Below, piece after piece: positions 10,487 to 21,274 of a stretch of 64,000 bases of DNA (positions are counted from its first letter, which is position 1; each line of letters begins with the position of its first letter). Location of the stretch: the NCBI GenBank assembly GCA_022702545.1, contig JAHRBC010000003.1, forward strand, positions 7,626,001 through 7,690,000. Direction: 5' to 3'. Source of the stretch: Phycomyces nitens. Lineage: Eukaryota; Mucoromycota; Mucoromycetes; Mucorales; Phycomycetaceae. The notes beneath the pieces were generated by a model. That model saw nothing but the letters and a program-made list of their open reading frames with translations, made no database searches and was not told where the DNA came from. A program made the position numbers and the translations under genes.

Positions 10487-11649
10487 ATGAACAACTTTTT
10501 TGAAAACGAACAACATCAGATGGTGATTATACTTCACAAGAGGAGCAAAGTGATTCCTCCAGAAGAGCCCCTAGAACCAAGTACACCAGACTAAACCTGA
10601 ACGCTCTTGGTGATGGTGCTTGTACATACCTTTTCCGTTTCACTTTGGATGAAATCGAGACAATCACCACTGCACTTGGGCTGCCTGAAATATGCCACTT
10701 TTCGAGCATACAAGTTTGCAAAAACTATGGGTTTGCCATGTTGCTGAATCGTTACAGCTTTCCCAGACGTGTGGGTGATATGTCTATACTTTTTGGGATG
10801 AGTCCGACGAACGTGTCTGTTGTCTGCAGAGGGATGGAGAGCCATGTTTTCAAACAAATAAAGTGGGGCATCCAATTCAACGCCAAGCAGTTCAGTCCAG
10901 AGAACTTGAAGAAGTTTGCCAAGGCCATGCATGACAAAGGTGCCGCATTCCCAAATGTCGTTGGGTTCATTGACGGTACAATGCAAGCAGTATCTCGCCC
11001 AAGCCACAGTGAAGAAGACCAAAAGGCTTTGTGCAATGGCTGGAAGCATCTTCATGCTTTGAAGTTCCAGTCGATTGTTACTCCAGATGGGATAACCAGC
11101 AGCATAATTGGTCCCTATGCTGGCTCAAGACATGACCAGAGTGTGTATTTCTCTTCAAGGACTGAACAAAGAATTGAGAGATACCTGGATATCCCATCTG
11201 GTTATGGGTACCCTTATGTGTTGTATGGCGACCCTGGATATATGTCGTCCAAATGTTTGTTCTCGCCACTTGGAGTTGTAAGACTTACTGGTAAAGTAAC
11301 ACAAGCTGGTGGGAAACTATAAACAGTGTATTACTTATGTGTAATAGAGGATGACAAGTTGATAAACAAGAGCATGTCAAAAATGAGAATAGCTGTGGAG
11401 TGGGAGTTTGCCAAAGTGGAGAAGTACTTCAAGTATTGCAAGTACAAGTATGCAATGAAGACGGGGGAGAATGAACCTGGAGTTGTCTACATTCTCTCAA
11501 CTGTTTTCAAAAACATGTTGCATTGTGTGCACTGTGGTGGATCATCCACCAATGTATACTTTGGGTTGGAGCCGCCGACAATTGAAGAGTATATCTCTGG
11601 GTTAAGAAGAGATAAGATTGATGGAGAAGATGAAGATTATATAATCTAA
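10487..11649 (+). CDS. Harbinger DDE nuclease (transposase)
   Basis: Cuts and joins DNA for the surrounding Harbinger element. Catalytic motifs are FIDGTMQAVSRP (first Asp), VLYGDPGYM (second Asp) and VEWEFAKVEKYF (Glu), with GITSSIIGPYAGSRHD between, all typical of DDE_Tnp_4 nucleases. A frame break at about 11320 is best explained by an intron 11278-11349 (GTAAGA donor), which joins ...SPLGV to DDKLINKSMS in phase. The ATG at 10487 is one base out of frame with the body, which opens at about 10519, so the start region has either a single-base deletion or an unseen small intron. The first ATG in the main frame (about 10738) would cut off a conserved part. It converges with the Myb-like gene at 11680-12583. 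Confidence 0.82.
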
Positions 11650-11679
11650 TAAAAACAAAACAAAATCTTATAATATTAT

Positions 11680-12583
11680 TTATTTAATTTTGTTCACTAA
11701 CTGTTCCAACAGCTTCTCAATGTTGGTGAGCCGGCTTTCCATGTTGGTAAACTGACTTTCCATGTTGTTGAGCCGCTCCTCTTGGCTGGTGCTAAGGGAC
11801 CCAGTGTCCCCTCCATTCTGGTAATCACCAGAGGTTGCTTCTGTCTCCACCAGGACTTCTGTCTCTTGAAAACTGCCAGAACCACTGGCAGATTTCTCAA
11901 CTGGAGGGGAAAGGGTCCTAGGCTCATTGTTCCTGGCGTTTGCCTCCTTGTCCACACGCCAGCAATCACGTATTTCTTTCCAGATATTCTTTTTGTGATT
12001 CCCAAATGATCTGGCCAAGGCTCTTATGGACCGCTCCATATTTGCCTTATGGTAATTTCTCTTGAGAACCTTCTCTCTCCCTTCTTTCTTAAGATCATCA
12101 TACAAATTCTTCTATGTTTCCAAAGATACCAATATATGTTTAGTTGGCATAGTAAAAATATTTCTTACAAATTAAATATACCTTTTTGATGATCTTGTAG
12201 ACAGCCTTCTCTACTTCAGATCTATTTCTGTTTGCACCAGAAATAGATGCGACGTTTGACTCCTCAAAGCTTTTTCCGTAGCTTCTTACAAGTTGATTAA
12301 CTGCACAGCAACAGGAGTCATAACTCAATGGTGGATCACTGGGATTCACCCTGTTCACACTGGTGAGAATTTTTTCCCATGCTTCTTTGTGCTGTCCTCT
12401 CTTGCAAGCAGGTGGGAAGACGTTGGCATACTCTTTTAAGAGTGCCAACTCTTTCTTGTCAGTCCAGAAACCATTTACTCTGGGAGGCTTGTCTTCTTTA
12501 ACGGGCAAAGAAGGGTTACATTCCTTGAAACAGATATTTGTGGTGCTGCTTTCAGCATTAGTGTTTGTTCTTTCTTGTGACAT
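11680..12583 (-). CDS. Harbinger Myb/SANT-like accessory protein, 277 aa
   Basis: Two exons on the minus strand: 12583-12182 and 12111-11680, with a 70-bp intron (GTATAT...TAG), phase 0, open throughout. The N-terminal half has FWTDKKELALLKEY and a WEKI..SVNRVNP block, the tryptophan spacing of a Myb/SANT trihelix domain. The C-terminus (LNNMESQFTNMESRLTNIEK and on) is a coiled coil, probably for oligomerisation. In PIF/Harbinger elements the second protein binds the ends and helps bring the nuclease to DNA; that role here is by analogy. It looks intact. Confidence 0.82.
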
Positions 12584-13053
12584 GTTGGTAAAATATTATT
12601 TTTGTATGAAAGATAAAGTAGAATATGCAAAAATTACAAAAAAAATATCATATAGCCCTTTAACAATGCAATATGCATGAATTCTGTTGCTCAGCAAATT
12701 TTGCAAATTATTGTCAAGATGAGTGTCCAAAAAAAGGTGGTTTCACATTGGTTTCAAAAAAAACCTTCTAAAATTAGAAATTTCCTCATATTTTCTGCGT
12801 AGTAAAAATATCACAGCAAATTTAAAATTGTCTCTATTAACTGATAACACAGCTATTATGATAATGAATATCCAAGCTGATAAGAATTATAACAATAATT
12901 ATAAATACTAAGTTAACATACTTCTTGAATCAATAACTAGATATACTTTAACTTTTTCTAAACAACAATAAAGAGTCTCAAAGTATCTACTATCCCATTT
13001 TCTACTACAAATATCACAATGTGATAGAAAAGAAATTTAGTCAAATCGAATTA

Positions 13054-14799
13054 CACTACAAAAATTGAGTGGTTTCATTCATAGCAAACTACTATATTAT
13101 CTTACCATTAGTAGACTGAAGTTAAACATAATAAACTTTTTTATTTTTGACAGCGATTATATTATTCAATATGTTCTATTGGATAGAATAATAAAGTAGA
13201 GCCTTTTAGATGTCATATTTGTTTGTGATTTATTTCTACTTCTTGTAACTATATCATTAAATTAATTGGAGTAGAAATAATAAACAAATCAATTATTATC
13301 ATGTTTATTCTCATAAGAAGGAAGAGAAATATGACCAGTATGCTTGCAAGTAAATAAGTTGACTGAAGATAATAAATTGTCTTATAGTTTTATTATTATT
13401 TAACAGCATTGTGTACACTCTTGTTCTATATCAAGACATCTTTTTCAACCTAATAAACTATAAATTACAAAGATATGAAAATGACAGCAGGCATATTCTT
13501 TTGGATTATCATTTTTATTGCCCGCATTTTATCAGGGTCAAACAGCCTTTTAATACAAAGTATTTGTTTTTCCTTTTTATTTTTTATATTCTTTTGTGCC
13601 TAAATATTACCGCAAAATACTCTGGTAATTAATTCTTTTCTTTCTCTTGTAAATATATTTTTTACTCAATATATTTTATTATTCATAGGTAACTGCTTAT
13701 AAATATATTATGGGGCTCTCTATTGCACTTGGCTGTATATCCAAAGGTAAGATCATATTATGCTAAAGCTATTCTTTATTAATCAAATCACTCTTTTATA
13801 TATAGCCGCAAATTCTATTTTTCTATCCATCTCAATATAATATTCTGGTAAACCTTTTATATTATAAATATGTCCTCTTTAATAACATCTATCACAGACA
13901 TCTTGCTATGCTCTTATATGGATTCCCGATTGAAATTATCTGGCCATTCCAATGGCTATATCTTGTAAGTAAACTAATATTTTAGTATTACATATTGTTT
14001 ATCTACAAATATTAATATATATCTATTAGACAATAATCATTTGTTGGTATATTACAGAGAGTCTATCAAATGTTCTGTTTATTATATTAAAAATGTAAGT
14101 ATAAGAATGAATGATTTATATAAAAATAATTTACTAACAATCTTCTCTTTTACTTTTAGACAGTATTGGCTTTCTCTCAGCTAGGTAAGTATCCTGGCTC
14201 TATTAAGAACCAGTTGATGGTGCCGACCAAGAAATATCGATTGGTAGAATAGATATACCAAAGAAATAATCTAGAGATTAGAATATATAGCGCAAATGTA
14301 TTTTTTATCAAATAAAACAAAAAATAAAAATTTTCAGAATCTATTGCTCCAAAAAAACAACAAACCAGAGAGGCTTGTTTGCATAGAATAACTACAATTA
14401 CCTTGCAATAGTCTATAATCATCCTTGATGGACTGTTAAAACATATTATAAAACCCACTATAAAATATAATGAAAGATAAAACTGGTTGTTTGTAAGTGG
14501 TCAATCTCCCCTGACACAAACTGTCTGTGTATCGTAAAATACAATGCAATAAAGGGTAGATTGACTAGGAATATATTGTGGCTACAATGTATATTTAAGT
14601 TTTGCACTGTTTGAGGGCATTTAAATATTCTACATTGGATTCTTGTACACCAGTAGGTAGGATGATTCAGTTCACCCCCATATCTTTTTAGTCTACTACA
14701 GATCACGATTATATATTACCAAAAGTATAGTAAAACTATACAATTAAGTAGCTTATTTTATAAGTTTTATCTACATAATACCCTTAGACTTTTGTAGTG
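13054..14799. mobile_element. Non-autonomous CACTA-type element, 1746 bp
   Basis: Left end CACTACAAAAATTGAGTGG (13054) and right end reading CACTACAAAAGTC on the minus strand (14799), flanked by a 3-bp target duplication TTA (13051-13053, 14800-14802). The left end resembles the ends of the large elements at 31940 and 43676. It has no transposase. The interior 13680-14190 holds a row of short AG|...|GTAAG segments that look like tiny exons (for example 13893-13967, 14154-14183), as in the arms of the large elements. Confidence 0.8.
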
Positions 14800-15020
14800 T
14801 TAGTTGTTAATTGTCTATCTTTCTATGAGTATTTATAACTATTGAGATTTATCTAGTGACCCTGGATATGAGTCATCACAACAGTTATAGTGATGGTCTG
14901 ATAAGATACTTCTTGAAGATGTCCAATGGTAGATCAAACATCGTCTTTATGTTTCAAGTAGAACTTTATAAGTAATTGTTATTATTTAACTCAGTATGTT
15001 CCAGATGTCTGGGTTTATAA

Positions 15021-15306
15021 TGTAAGGAACGTGTTATTGGTCAGATTTATTGACCTATCATAACAAGATCCAGATATCGCACCTTGAAACCAATAGTATT
15101 CTTCCCTTGACTTCCTTGTAAAGACACTTCATAGAACCAATCATTATAATTATCTTATTAGACATTAGCTAGAAATATTCATATAAATACCCCTAGAGCT
15201 TGATCATAGAAGGATCAAGTGAATAACATCTTTATTAAAGGAATCTATTTTCAAATTCTCTGCCTGTTTTCTCTGTTCTTGCCTTTGCCTAGATTGGTTC
15301 CTGACA
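15021..15306 (+). mobile_element. Solo LTR, TGTAAG...CTGACA family
   Basis: 286 bp, starting TGTAAGGAAC and ending GGTTCCTGACA. A reverse-oriented homologue lies at 28933-29219. Flanks TATAA and CATAA are an imperfect 5-bp duplication. It interrupts the old LTR that spans 10023-15348. Confidence 0.75.
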
Positions 15307-15682
15307 CATAACATACTTGGTCTCAGGTATTATATTATGCCAAATACTATAATGGTATACACTACGGCGGAAGGACCGGTAGCTGTGCCAAAAATGGTAG
15401 CATAACTACTGTTTTTTATGATTTTAGAGCACTTTATCTCCGCAGATTGTGGTTGAAAGGTAATGTCATTGATCCCAATTCATAAAAGTTGCATGAAATG
15501 TCTTTTCATCTGGCAATGAGGTAGTTGTAGTACCATATAAAGGGCTCGTAAGTTTTTAGGCAACATTGTTTATTGAAATGAGCATTTTATTTGGTGTTAA
15601 AGATGTTGTGCATTTTTGAGAAAAATAATTTTTCGCCTGTGTGAACAAAACAGTAGTTGTCGTCGAATTAAATTCTTGGGAC

Positions 15683-15733
15683 AATGTGTTCTAGTCCCTC
15701 GGACTACACACACAGAGAGACCTGAGAATGCTG
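15683..15733 (+). repeat. Left inverted terminal repeat of the DIRS element
   Basis: Starts AATGTGTTCTAGTCC and runs to GAGAATGCTG, matching the right repeat in reverse. It contains the small hairpin TAGTCCCTCGGACTA. About 24 bp lie outside it on the left, before the CACTA sequence. Confidence 0.8.
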
Positions 15734-15886
15734 TGATCATCAATTCATATCTTTTATTCGAATGTTTTAAAGAATGTTTTGAGTATATATAGAATAGATT
15801 ATTGGTTAAGTTTTAAGATTGATCATCTTTCTTTCGCTTCACCGGTCATAACCGCATACAAAAGTCGTTTTTCCCTTTTTCTTACT

Positions 15887-16570
15887 ATGTCTAACGAATT
15901 GCTTGACCGTATTGACCAACTGACTCACCAAATGGCTGAGCAACAACTCGAGATTGCCAGTCTCAAAGCTCCGTCGACGGATGCTACCATGACTACTGGC
16001 TCAGATCTGCACAGTCTCCCTGTGCGACCTTCTTATGAGTGGCAGCCTTCTGCGGATCTCCTCACTTGTGTTCCCTCTTTGGCGTTGGATCTCTTCAGCC
16101 ACACTTTGTCTGAGGAAGAGAAGAAGACCTTGGTTGAACGCTATCCTCCAATGGCTGGTGTCCAGTACTCTCCACCCCTCACGGTCCCCATGGCGCTCCA
16201 GAAGTTTTCTGCCTCGCAAAAGTTGATGGATGCCTCATTGCGTGTGATTCAGTACTCTTCCACGGCAGTTTTCCGTCCTTTGGACGTCCTTGCCAATGAG
16301 CTTCTCCCTCTGATTCCAGACACTGAGCATGCTCGGATTTTTGAAATGATACAAGACCTCCGATTTCTTGCTATGCATACATGCGGCAAACTGAACGCTG
16401 CCAGAAACAATCTTGCATTAAAGGCGGTTAACCCTTTATTCTTGGCTCAGACCCCCGACAAGACCTACACTATGACTCCAGATGCCTTCCAGGCTTCCAT
16501 TACGAGTCAGGCTGCGGCCACCAAGGCTTTACGTGAAGCCTCTGCTCGTCCTCACTCGTCATTCTTTTGA
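15887..16570 (+). CDS. DIRS ORF1 (gag-like protein), 227 aa
   Basis: Open frame from ATG 15887 (MSNELLDRIDQLTHQMAEQQ) to TGA 16570. It starts with a short coiled coil (leucine/glutamine heptads, residues 1-28), followed by an alpha-helical middle. No zinc knuckle is seen. Position upstream of the reverse transcriptase frame and the coiled-coil start support a structural role in forming the particle, as in other DIRS elements. The sequence itself is not diagnostic. It overlaps the next frame by 4 bases. Confidence 0.6.
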   Translation: MSNELLDRIDQLTHQMAEQQLEIASLKAPSTDATMTTGSDLHSLPVRPSYEWQPSADLLTCVPSLALDLFSHTLSEEEKKTLVERYPPMAGVQYSPPLTVPMALQKFSASQKLMDASLRVIQYSSTAVFRPLDVLANELLPLIPDTEHARIFEMIQDLRFLAMHTCGKLNAARNNLALKAVNPLFLAQTPDKTYTMTPDAFQASITSQAAATKALREASARPHSSFF

Positions 16571-18669
16571 GAGGCCCCGCCACACAGAGCTGGCGGGCAT
16601 TCCGCAAACAATGGACGCACTCACAATGGGTCATTCCAGTCATCCCGCCCCTCAAGAGGTCGCGGAGCATTTTGCGGACGGGGAGGATTCCACAGCGCAC
16701 AGACATTCCACAACAAGGAGCCCCTCTTATCGAACAATCCATTCCGACAGGAGTCCCAAAAGTAGGGGGCCGTCTGCAGCAATTTTCAGATGCTTGGCGG
16801 CGTCTCACAGACAACCAGTGGGTACATTCTGTGGTCTCCAAAGGTTTCCGTATCCACTTTGCTTGACAACCGCCAATGTCAAGCCATCCTTGTCCTCACG
16901 TCCCCATGAGCCACAACCAAACCCTCTTACTTCGCCACGAGATAAGCCAACTTCTGTACAAGCGTGCAATCGAACCGGTTACCACCCCCTCTCCTGGGTT
17001 TTACAGCAATCTGTTTGTCATTCCCAAGAAAGACGGAGGTGCCCGTCCGGTTTTCAACCTCAAAGGTCTGAACCAATTCCTGGAGGCCCCCAAGTTCAAG
17101 ATGGAGACTCTTCACGAGGTTGTCAAAATGATGCGTCCCAACAATTTCCTCACTTTGATCAATTTGTCCGACGCCTTTCTCCACATTCTTATCCACAAGC
17201 ATTCTCGCGCATATCTTTGCTTCAGTTGGGAAGGCCAGGTGTTCCAGTTTCGCACCACGCCCTTTGGTCTCTCCATCGTTCCTTGGCTGTTCACAAAGAT
17301 GACCCATCCTGTTCTTCTATGGGCTTGCTCTCACGGGATTCGGGTCTCTGCCTACCTCGACGATTGGATCCTAATGGCCCCCACAGCAGAACTAGCTCAG
17401 GAGCACACTCGTCTTCTTCTTCAGTGCATGACGTCGTTGGGATGGATTGTCAATATGAAAAAGTCCCATCTGACTCCAACCCAACAGATTGACCACCTGG
17501 AGTATGCACTGGACACAGTTTCCATGACTGCCAAGCTTCCTGGCAAGAAGCTGCGCAACCTGCAAAAGTCCATCCGTGCTATTCTGCTTGCCACCAGCCA
17601 CACTCCCCGTCTAATCCACAGTGTCACCATGCGAATACGTGCTGCTGCCATTGCAGTGTTCCCTGTCAATCTGTACACTCAGGCGTTGATGTTCTACAAG
17701 AACGAGCAGATCAAGGTCTCCCACAACTGGGACAGCCCGGTGCCTCTACCTCTTCCTTGTTGCGAGGAACTGACTTGGTGGTTGCACAACCTTGCCAAAT
17801 AGAACGGCCGTTCTCTGCTCCCCCCATCTCCTCAACAGACCTTGTATGTCAATGCCAGCGACACTGGCTGGGGTGCTGCTCTCAACAGCCATCAGATATG
17901 GGGTCATTGGCATGGCGACAAAGCTGCACAATCCATCAACTGGCGGGAACTGAAGGCGTTGCATCTCTCCCTCCAAACTTTTGGTCACCTCAGCAATATG
18001 GCAGTGCATGTGAGAACGGACAACACCACATCCATGACGTATGTCAACAAACAGGGTGGAACCCGTTCTTGGCCTCTTTCTCGTCTTGCCACCACGGTTT
18101 GGGAGCTTTGTTTGGCCCGGAACCTGGTGATACAAGCAATCCACATTCCCAACGTCCTCAACACTCTCGCCAACTTGGCCTCGCGGAAAGTTCTCTCCAA
18201 GAACATGTGGCGCCTGACCCCATCTGCCTTCCACAAAATTCAGACTCGGTGGGGTCCTCATTCCATTGATCTGTTTGCCGACAGGACTACCACCCTTCTC
18301 CCGAGGTATGTCTCTTGGCTCCCGGATCCTCAGGCTTTGGCAATGGATGCGATGTCAATTCCATGGACCACTCTGGGGAATCTATACCTCAATCCCCCAT
18401 GGAATCTGATCCTATCTTGCCTGCGCAAGTTGCGCATGGAATGCCTCCAGGCAATGATAGTGGTATCTCATTGGCCGTCAGCCCTTTGGTTTCCCCTGCT
18501 CGCAGTCATGGCTCTTTGCCCACCTCTCCTCCTCCGCGGCCAACCGGTGATTCCGTCCACGCACGCTCCTTGGCCATTGACCAACCCCAAGTGGAGGCTG
18601 TCTGTGTGGCGGGTCTCCGGCGACGTTTTGAAGACCGGGGTTACACCGAGGAGGCTTTGTCAGTGCTAG
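16567..18669 (+). pseudogene. DIRS reverse transcriptase - RNase H - methyltransferase, with two nonsense codons
   Basis: One frame runs from 16567 to a TGA at 18669. It copies the element's RNA into DNA. Order of parts: a linker with GGRLQQFSDAW, RT fingers (FVIPKKDGGARPVFNLKGLN), RT core SAYLDDWILMA (YxDD type, about 17350-17380), RNase H (NASDTGWGAAL, then WRELKALHLSL and RTDNTTSMTYVN), then a Dam-like methyltransferase segment (IDLFADR and YLNPPWNLI), which is diagnostic of DIRS elements. In the RNase H motif the first acidic residue appears as Asn (VNASD). In-frame stops at 16864-16866 (TGA) and 17800-17802 (TAG) break it; both could come from single transitions. Confidence 0.88.
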
Positions 18670-19574
18670 CTTCCCCGTTGTTGATGGACTCAGCTACCAA
18701 CAGGGCTTACAAGAGGGGCCAATCTCTGTTTGTTGTATGGGCTGCCCAACATGATGTTTTGCTTACGGAGTTCACCTCTCAGGACCTGATCAATTTTCTT
18801 ACCTCTGCAGCCGTGTCTCAATACAGTGTGAACACGCTCCAGCTGTTCAGTTCGGCCATCCTCTGATTTCACGTAGACCCCTCCTCCATTCACACTGGAG
18901 ACCTGGCCCTTCTCTTCTCCTCTCTTTGCCGTTCTGCTCCTCCGGTTCCCCTCTCTCGCCCACATGTGGACCTTGCTCCAACCTTTGCCACCCTGGTGCG
19001 CATCCCCTCTTCTTCTTCCACTTTTCTCTGCAAGTTACAAGAAAAGACTGCCTTTCTTCTTGCCCTCACTGCCTTCCTTCGTCCCTCAGATCTTGCCTGA
19101 ATTGATTTGTCCCAGTCATATGCTTATGGTCAAATTCTGTGCCTGGTCATCCCTGTTCCCAAAGAGACTAGGGGGGGTCGTCGTATTGTCAAGTCTCTCA
19201 TCATCCATGCACATTCATCCTTCCCTTCCTTGTGCCCCATCTTGGCCTTCCGCGCTTTGCGTAACTACCCTCTGTCTGTGCCAAGACCCCCTTCCACTCT
19301 TTTTGTAAACTCCAAACACCCTGACCGCCCTGTACAAACCTCCACCATCTCCAGCTGGCTCTCTCGTCTTGTCCGCCTCTCAACCTCGGTCCGTCCCACT
19401 CCTTCTCTGCGATCCATTGCCTCAGATCTTGCTCTTCGCCATGGCGTGCCAATTGAAGATGTGGTGACTATGGGTAACTGGTCCTCTTTGGCTGTGTTTG
19501 AACAGCACTATCGGCAACAGCGAGTTCCTCGAACAAACATTTTGTCCTTTGTGCTTCCTCCTTCTAATGAATGA
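18315..19574 (+). pseudogene. DIRS tyrosine recombinase, with two nonsense codons
   Basis: Recombinase frame overlapping the end of the methyltransferase frame. It would integrate a circular DNA copy. The N-terminal SAM-like part has GLRRRFEDRGYTEEALSVL and AYKRGQSLFVVW. The catalytic part has RPSDLA (catalytic Arg), then LRHGVPIEDV..GNWSS, and HYRQQ with the nucleophile Tyr. Stops at 18864-18866 (TGA) and 19099-19101 (TGA in the place of the Arg of the usual RPSDLARI) interrupt it; the latter is a CGA-to-TGA type change. The true start is probably near 18570; the upstream part is in a shadow frame. Confidence 0.85.
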
Positions 19575-19628
19575 TTGTGGGTGTTGCCTTTTTCTCTGGT
19601 TGATTACTTTTGTATGCTCAATCTGTAC

Positions 19629-19682
19629 CAGCATTCTCAGGTCTCTCTGTGTGTGTTTAGTCCTCCGGACTAAACCCACATT
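19629..19682 (-). repeat. Right inverted terminal repeat of the DIRS element
   Basis: Reverse complement of the left repeat with few changes. It includes the hairpin TTTAGTCCTCCGGACTAAA, stronger than the left one. Confidence 0.8.
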
Positions 19683-19796
19683 ATGCTACCGTTTTTTTGA
19701 AACAATTTTTTTGTTTTTGACATTATTAGCCATTTTATTTTATTTTATTTGGTATTGATATTTATAAGGAAAGAAAAAAGAAAAAGAAAATTTTTA

Positions 19797-20870
19797 TCAA
19801 GTGGCAAGGTTCCCCATGGTCACATGCAGATTGTCATTAAACACGTAATATGGTGCAATGATAAAGAACTGATTACTACTTGGAGGGTACTGGATGAGCC
19901 CAACTTGATGCTGAATGTCATCCACATTAACAGCATATTTTGGCTGGGTTGTTTGTCCAGTTGAGCTGTGTGACTGCCGTATTACAATTGGCACAGATGA
20001 GTCATGGGCTGCTGTACCATGCTCTTTCATCACTTCAACGAATGCCAGAAAGTGCGGTGTGCCATCAACCTCTTTATGCTCAAAATAAAATTCCACGGTG
20101 CCAAAAAACCAGCTTTGAATAGTTATATTGCGATGGCTAGATAAAAATATAAAAAATGCGAGTGATCTCTATTTTGTATTTTGACTAATACCAATACTCA
20201 CTTTCTGTATGGACAGGTGAACATCACATGATGATTGCCATGTCTGGTCTCATTTTTTATTCTTCAGTACATATATGAAGAATGTATGGTTGAATTTTTC
20301 CAAAGACAAGAAGCAGCAACAATCGTCGGGTCATCAAGTTCAATACTGTTCATACCACTGTTTTGCACATAGTACTTTGCCAAAGTATTCTTGACAACAG
20401 GGCTGCTGACACCTTCCAAGTCATCATCATTCAAGCTGGCATGTCAGTTGAATGGCTTCCATAGCTGGGCAGCACTTACACCATCTGGAAGATCTAAGAA
20501 ACTTGCTTCATTATATGTGGATGGCTGACTTGTACTAGGATAATTCTGAGAGCTGTTTGCTGAACTGACAAAGCTATGAACAGCAAAGTGCTCAACAAGC
20601 AAACTGGCATTTCTACCGCCCTTCAAGTTTGATGTGATAAGCTTGGAGTATACTCTAATTACTTTTTCCATGGGTAGGTAAGAGATTATTTGACTAATAA
20701 TAGCAATAGCAGCAAAGACACTTCTTGGTCAATGATGACAAAATCAACGTACCTGTCATCAATGATTGTGGCCAGTGAGGCACAACTAGGACAATAGCAC
20801 TCCACATTTACAAGTGCAAAAGAATGTGGTGTGCCAAGAATCTTCTTCAAGACACCTTTAAGAGTGCAAA
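19797..20870 (-). pseudogene. Decayed CACTA transposase C-terminal part
   Basis: Minus-strand fragments. One at 20096-19797 has VEVMKEHG... followed by DDIQHQVGLIQ and FFIIAPYYVFND. This resembles the C-terminal block of the Tnp2-like proteins elsewhere in the window, which have FVEWY or VRWY and then DILPVHRI. Another piece lies at 20671-20444 (IRVYSKLITSNLKGGRN, LLVEHFA), with further remnants to about 20870. No catalytic core is left. This is the only coding remnant of the 15360-22563 element itself. Confidence 0.5.
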
Positions 20871-21274
20871 CCAGACTCGTAAGAGAAAAATAGCAGAGAA
20901 CAGCCAGGCAAGTCTATTAATTAACAAACATTTGAATATACATTATAATTAATACAATATTTTTATTATGTTATAGCAGGAAAGAGCAAGCAGTTCTTTT
21001 CTTTTGGAAGATGAGGTATATCAAACGGATGACGAGGCTGAATCCCCAATCATGACAGATGTACTATAAGTTAGAGCTTTTTTGTTGCTCATCTATTCTC
21101 AATTTAATATTAATATAATATTTCTACTGTTTGATATAGGTTTACACCACTAGAAATGAGCAATGAGCCTTCATCTAAGAGAAATAGACTAAGTCTTTAA
21201 TATTCTTTAGGCTGCTCTTATTGGTTCTCTCATATTTTTAGTATATGTTTTAATGCACTTTTTCTTTTCCTCTT

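Larger units (their letters stand above)
10246..12834 (+). mobile_element. PIF/Harbinger transposon with two convergent genes
   Basis: Element of 2589 bp with perfect 20-bp TIRs: GAGACAATTTTAAATTTGCT at 10246-10265 and its reverse complement at 12815-12834. It is flanked by TATTA on both sides (10241-10245, 12835-12839); the uninterrupted LTR has a single TATTA. Because the outer bases are palindromic, the duplication could also be read as 3 bp (ATT), closer to the 3-bp duplications usual for PIF/Harbinger. It encodes a DDE nuclease on the plus strand and a Myb/SANT-like protein on the minus strand, the standard two-protein layout. Confidence 0.92.
10084..13018 (+). mobile_element. Solo LTR of the Ty3 family, split by a Harbinger element
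   Basis: The LTR halves 10084-10245 and 12835-13018 match the 5' and 3' parts of the 341-bp LTRs at 45056 and 54079. Ends are TGTTGTATTTGG and AATATCACA. The 5-bp target duplication ATGTG is at 10079-10083 and 13019-13023. The middle (10246-12834) is a later insertion. Confidence 0.9.
10023..15348 (-). mobile_element. Old reverse-oriented solo LTR, shredded by later insertions
   Basis: Pieces at 10023-10083, 13019-13053, 14803-15020 and 15307-15348 line up in order with the reverse complement of the Ty3-family LTR seen intact at 30083-30424. The first piece holds the rev-comp LTR end (TGTGATATTTG, CTTTGAGACTCTTTATT). The last holds ATGCCAAATAC, the other end. Three insertions separate the pieces: a younger solo LTR, a CACTA-like element and another solo LTR. 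Divergence is high, so this is the oldest layer here. Confidence 0.65.
15659..19682 (+). mobile_element. DIRS-type tyrosine-recombinase retrotransposon
   Basis: About 4.0 kb and clearly GC-richer than its surroundings. It carries a gag-like frame, a reverse transcriptase/RNase H/methyltransferase frame and a tyrosine recombinase frame, all on the plus strand. The ends are inverted repeats (15683-15733, 19629-19682). It interrupts the CACTA arm between GTAGTT and ATGCTACC; the uninterrupted arm at 63950 reads GTAGTTATGCTACC, so there is no target duplication. That is expected for recombinase-mediated DIRS integration. Confidence 0.9.

Noticed and set aside
16482..17492. 336-codon frame overlapping the DIRS reverse transcriptase
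   Set aside because: Proline/serine-rich shadow of a GC-rich gene; the real RT motifs are in another frame.
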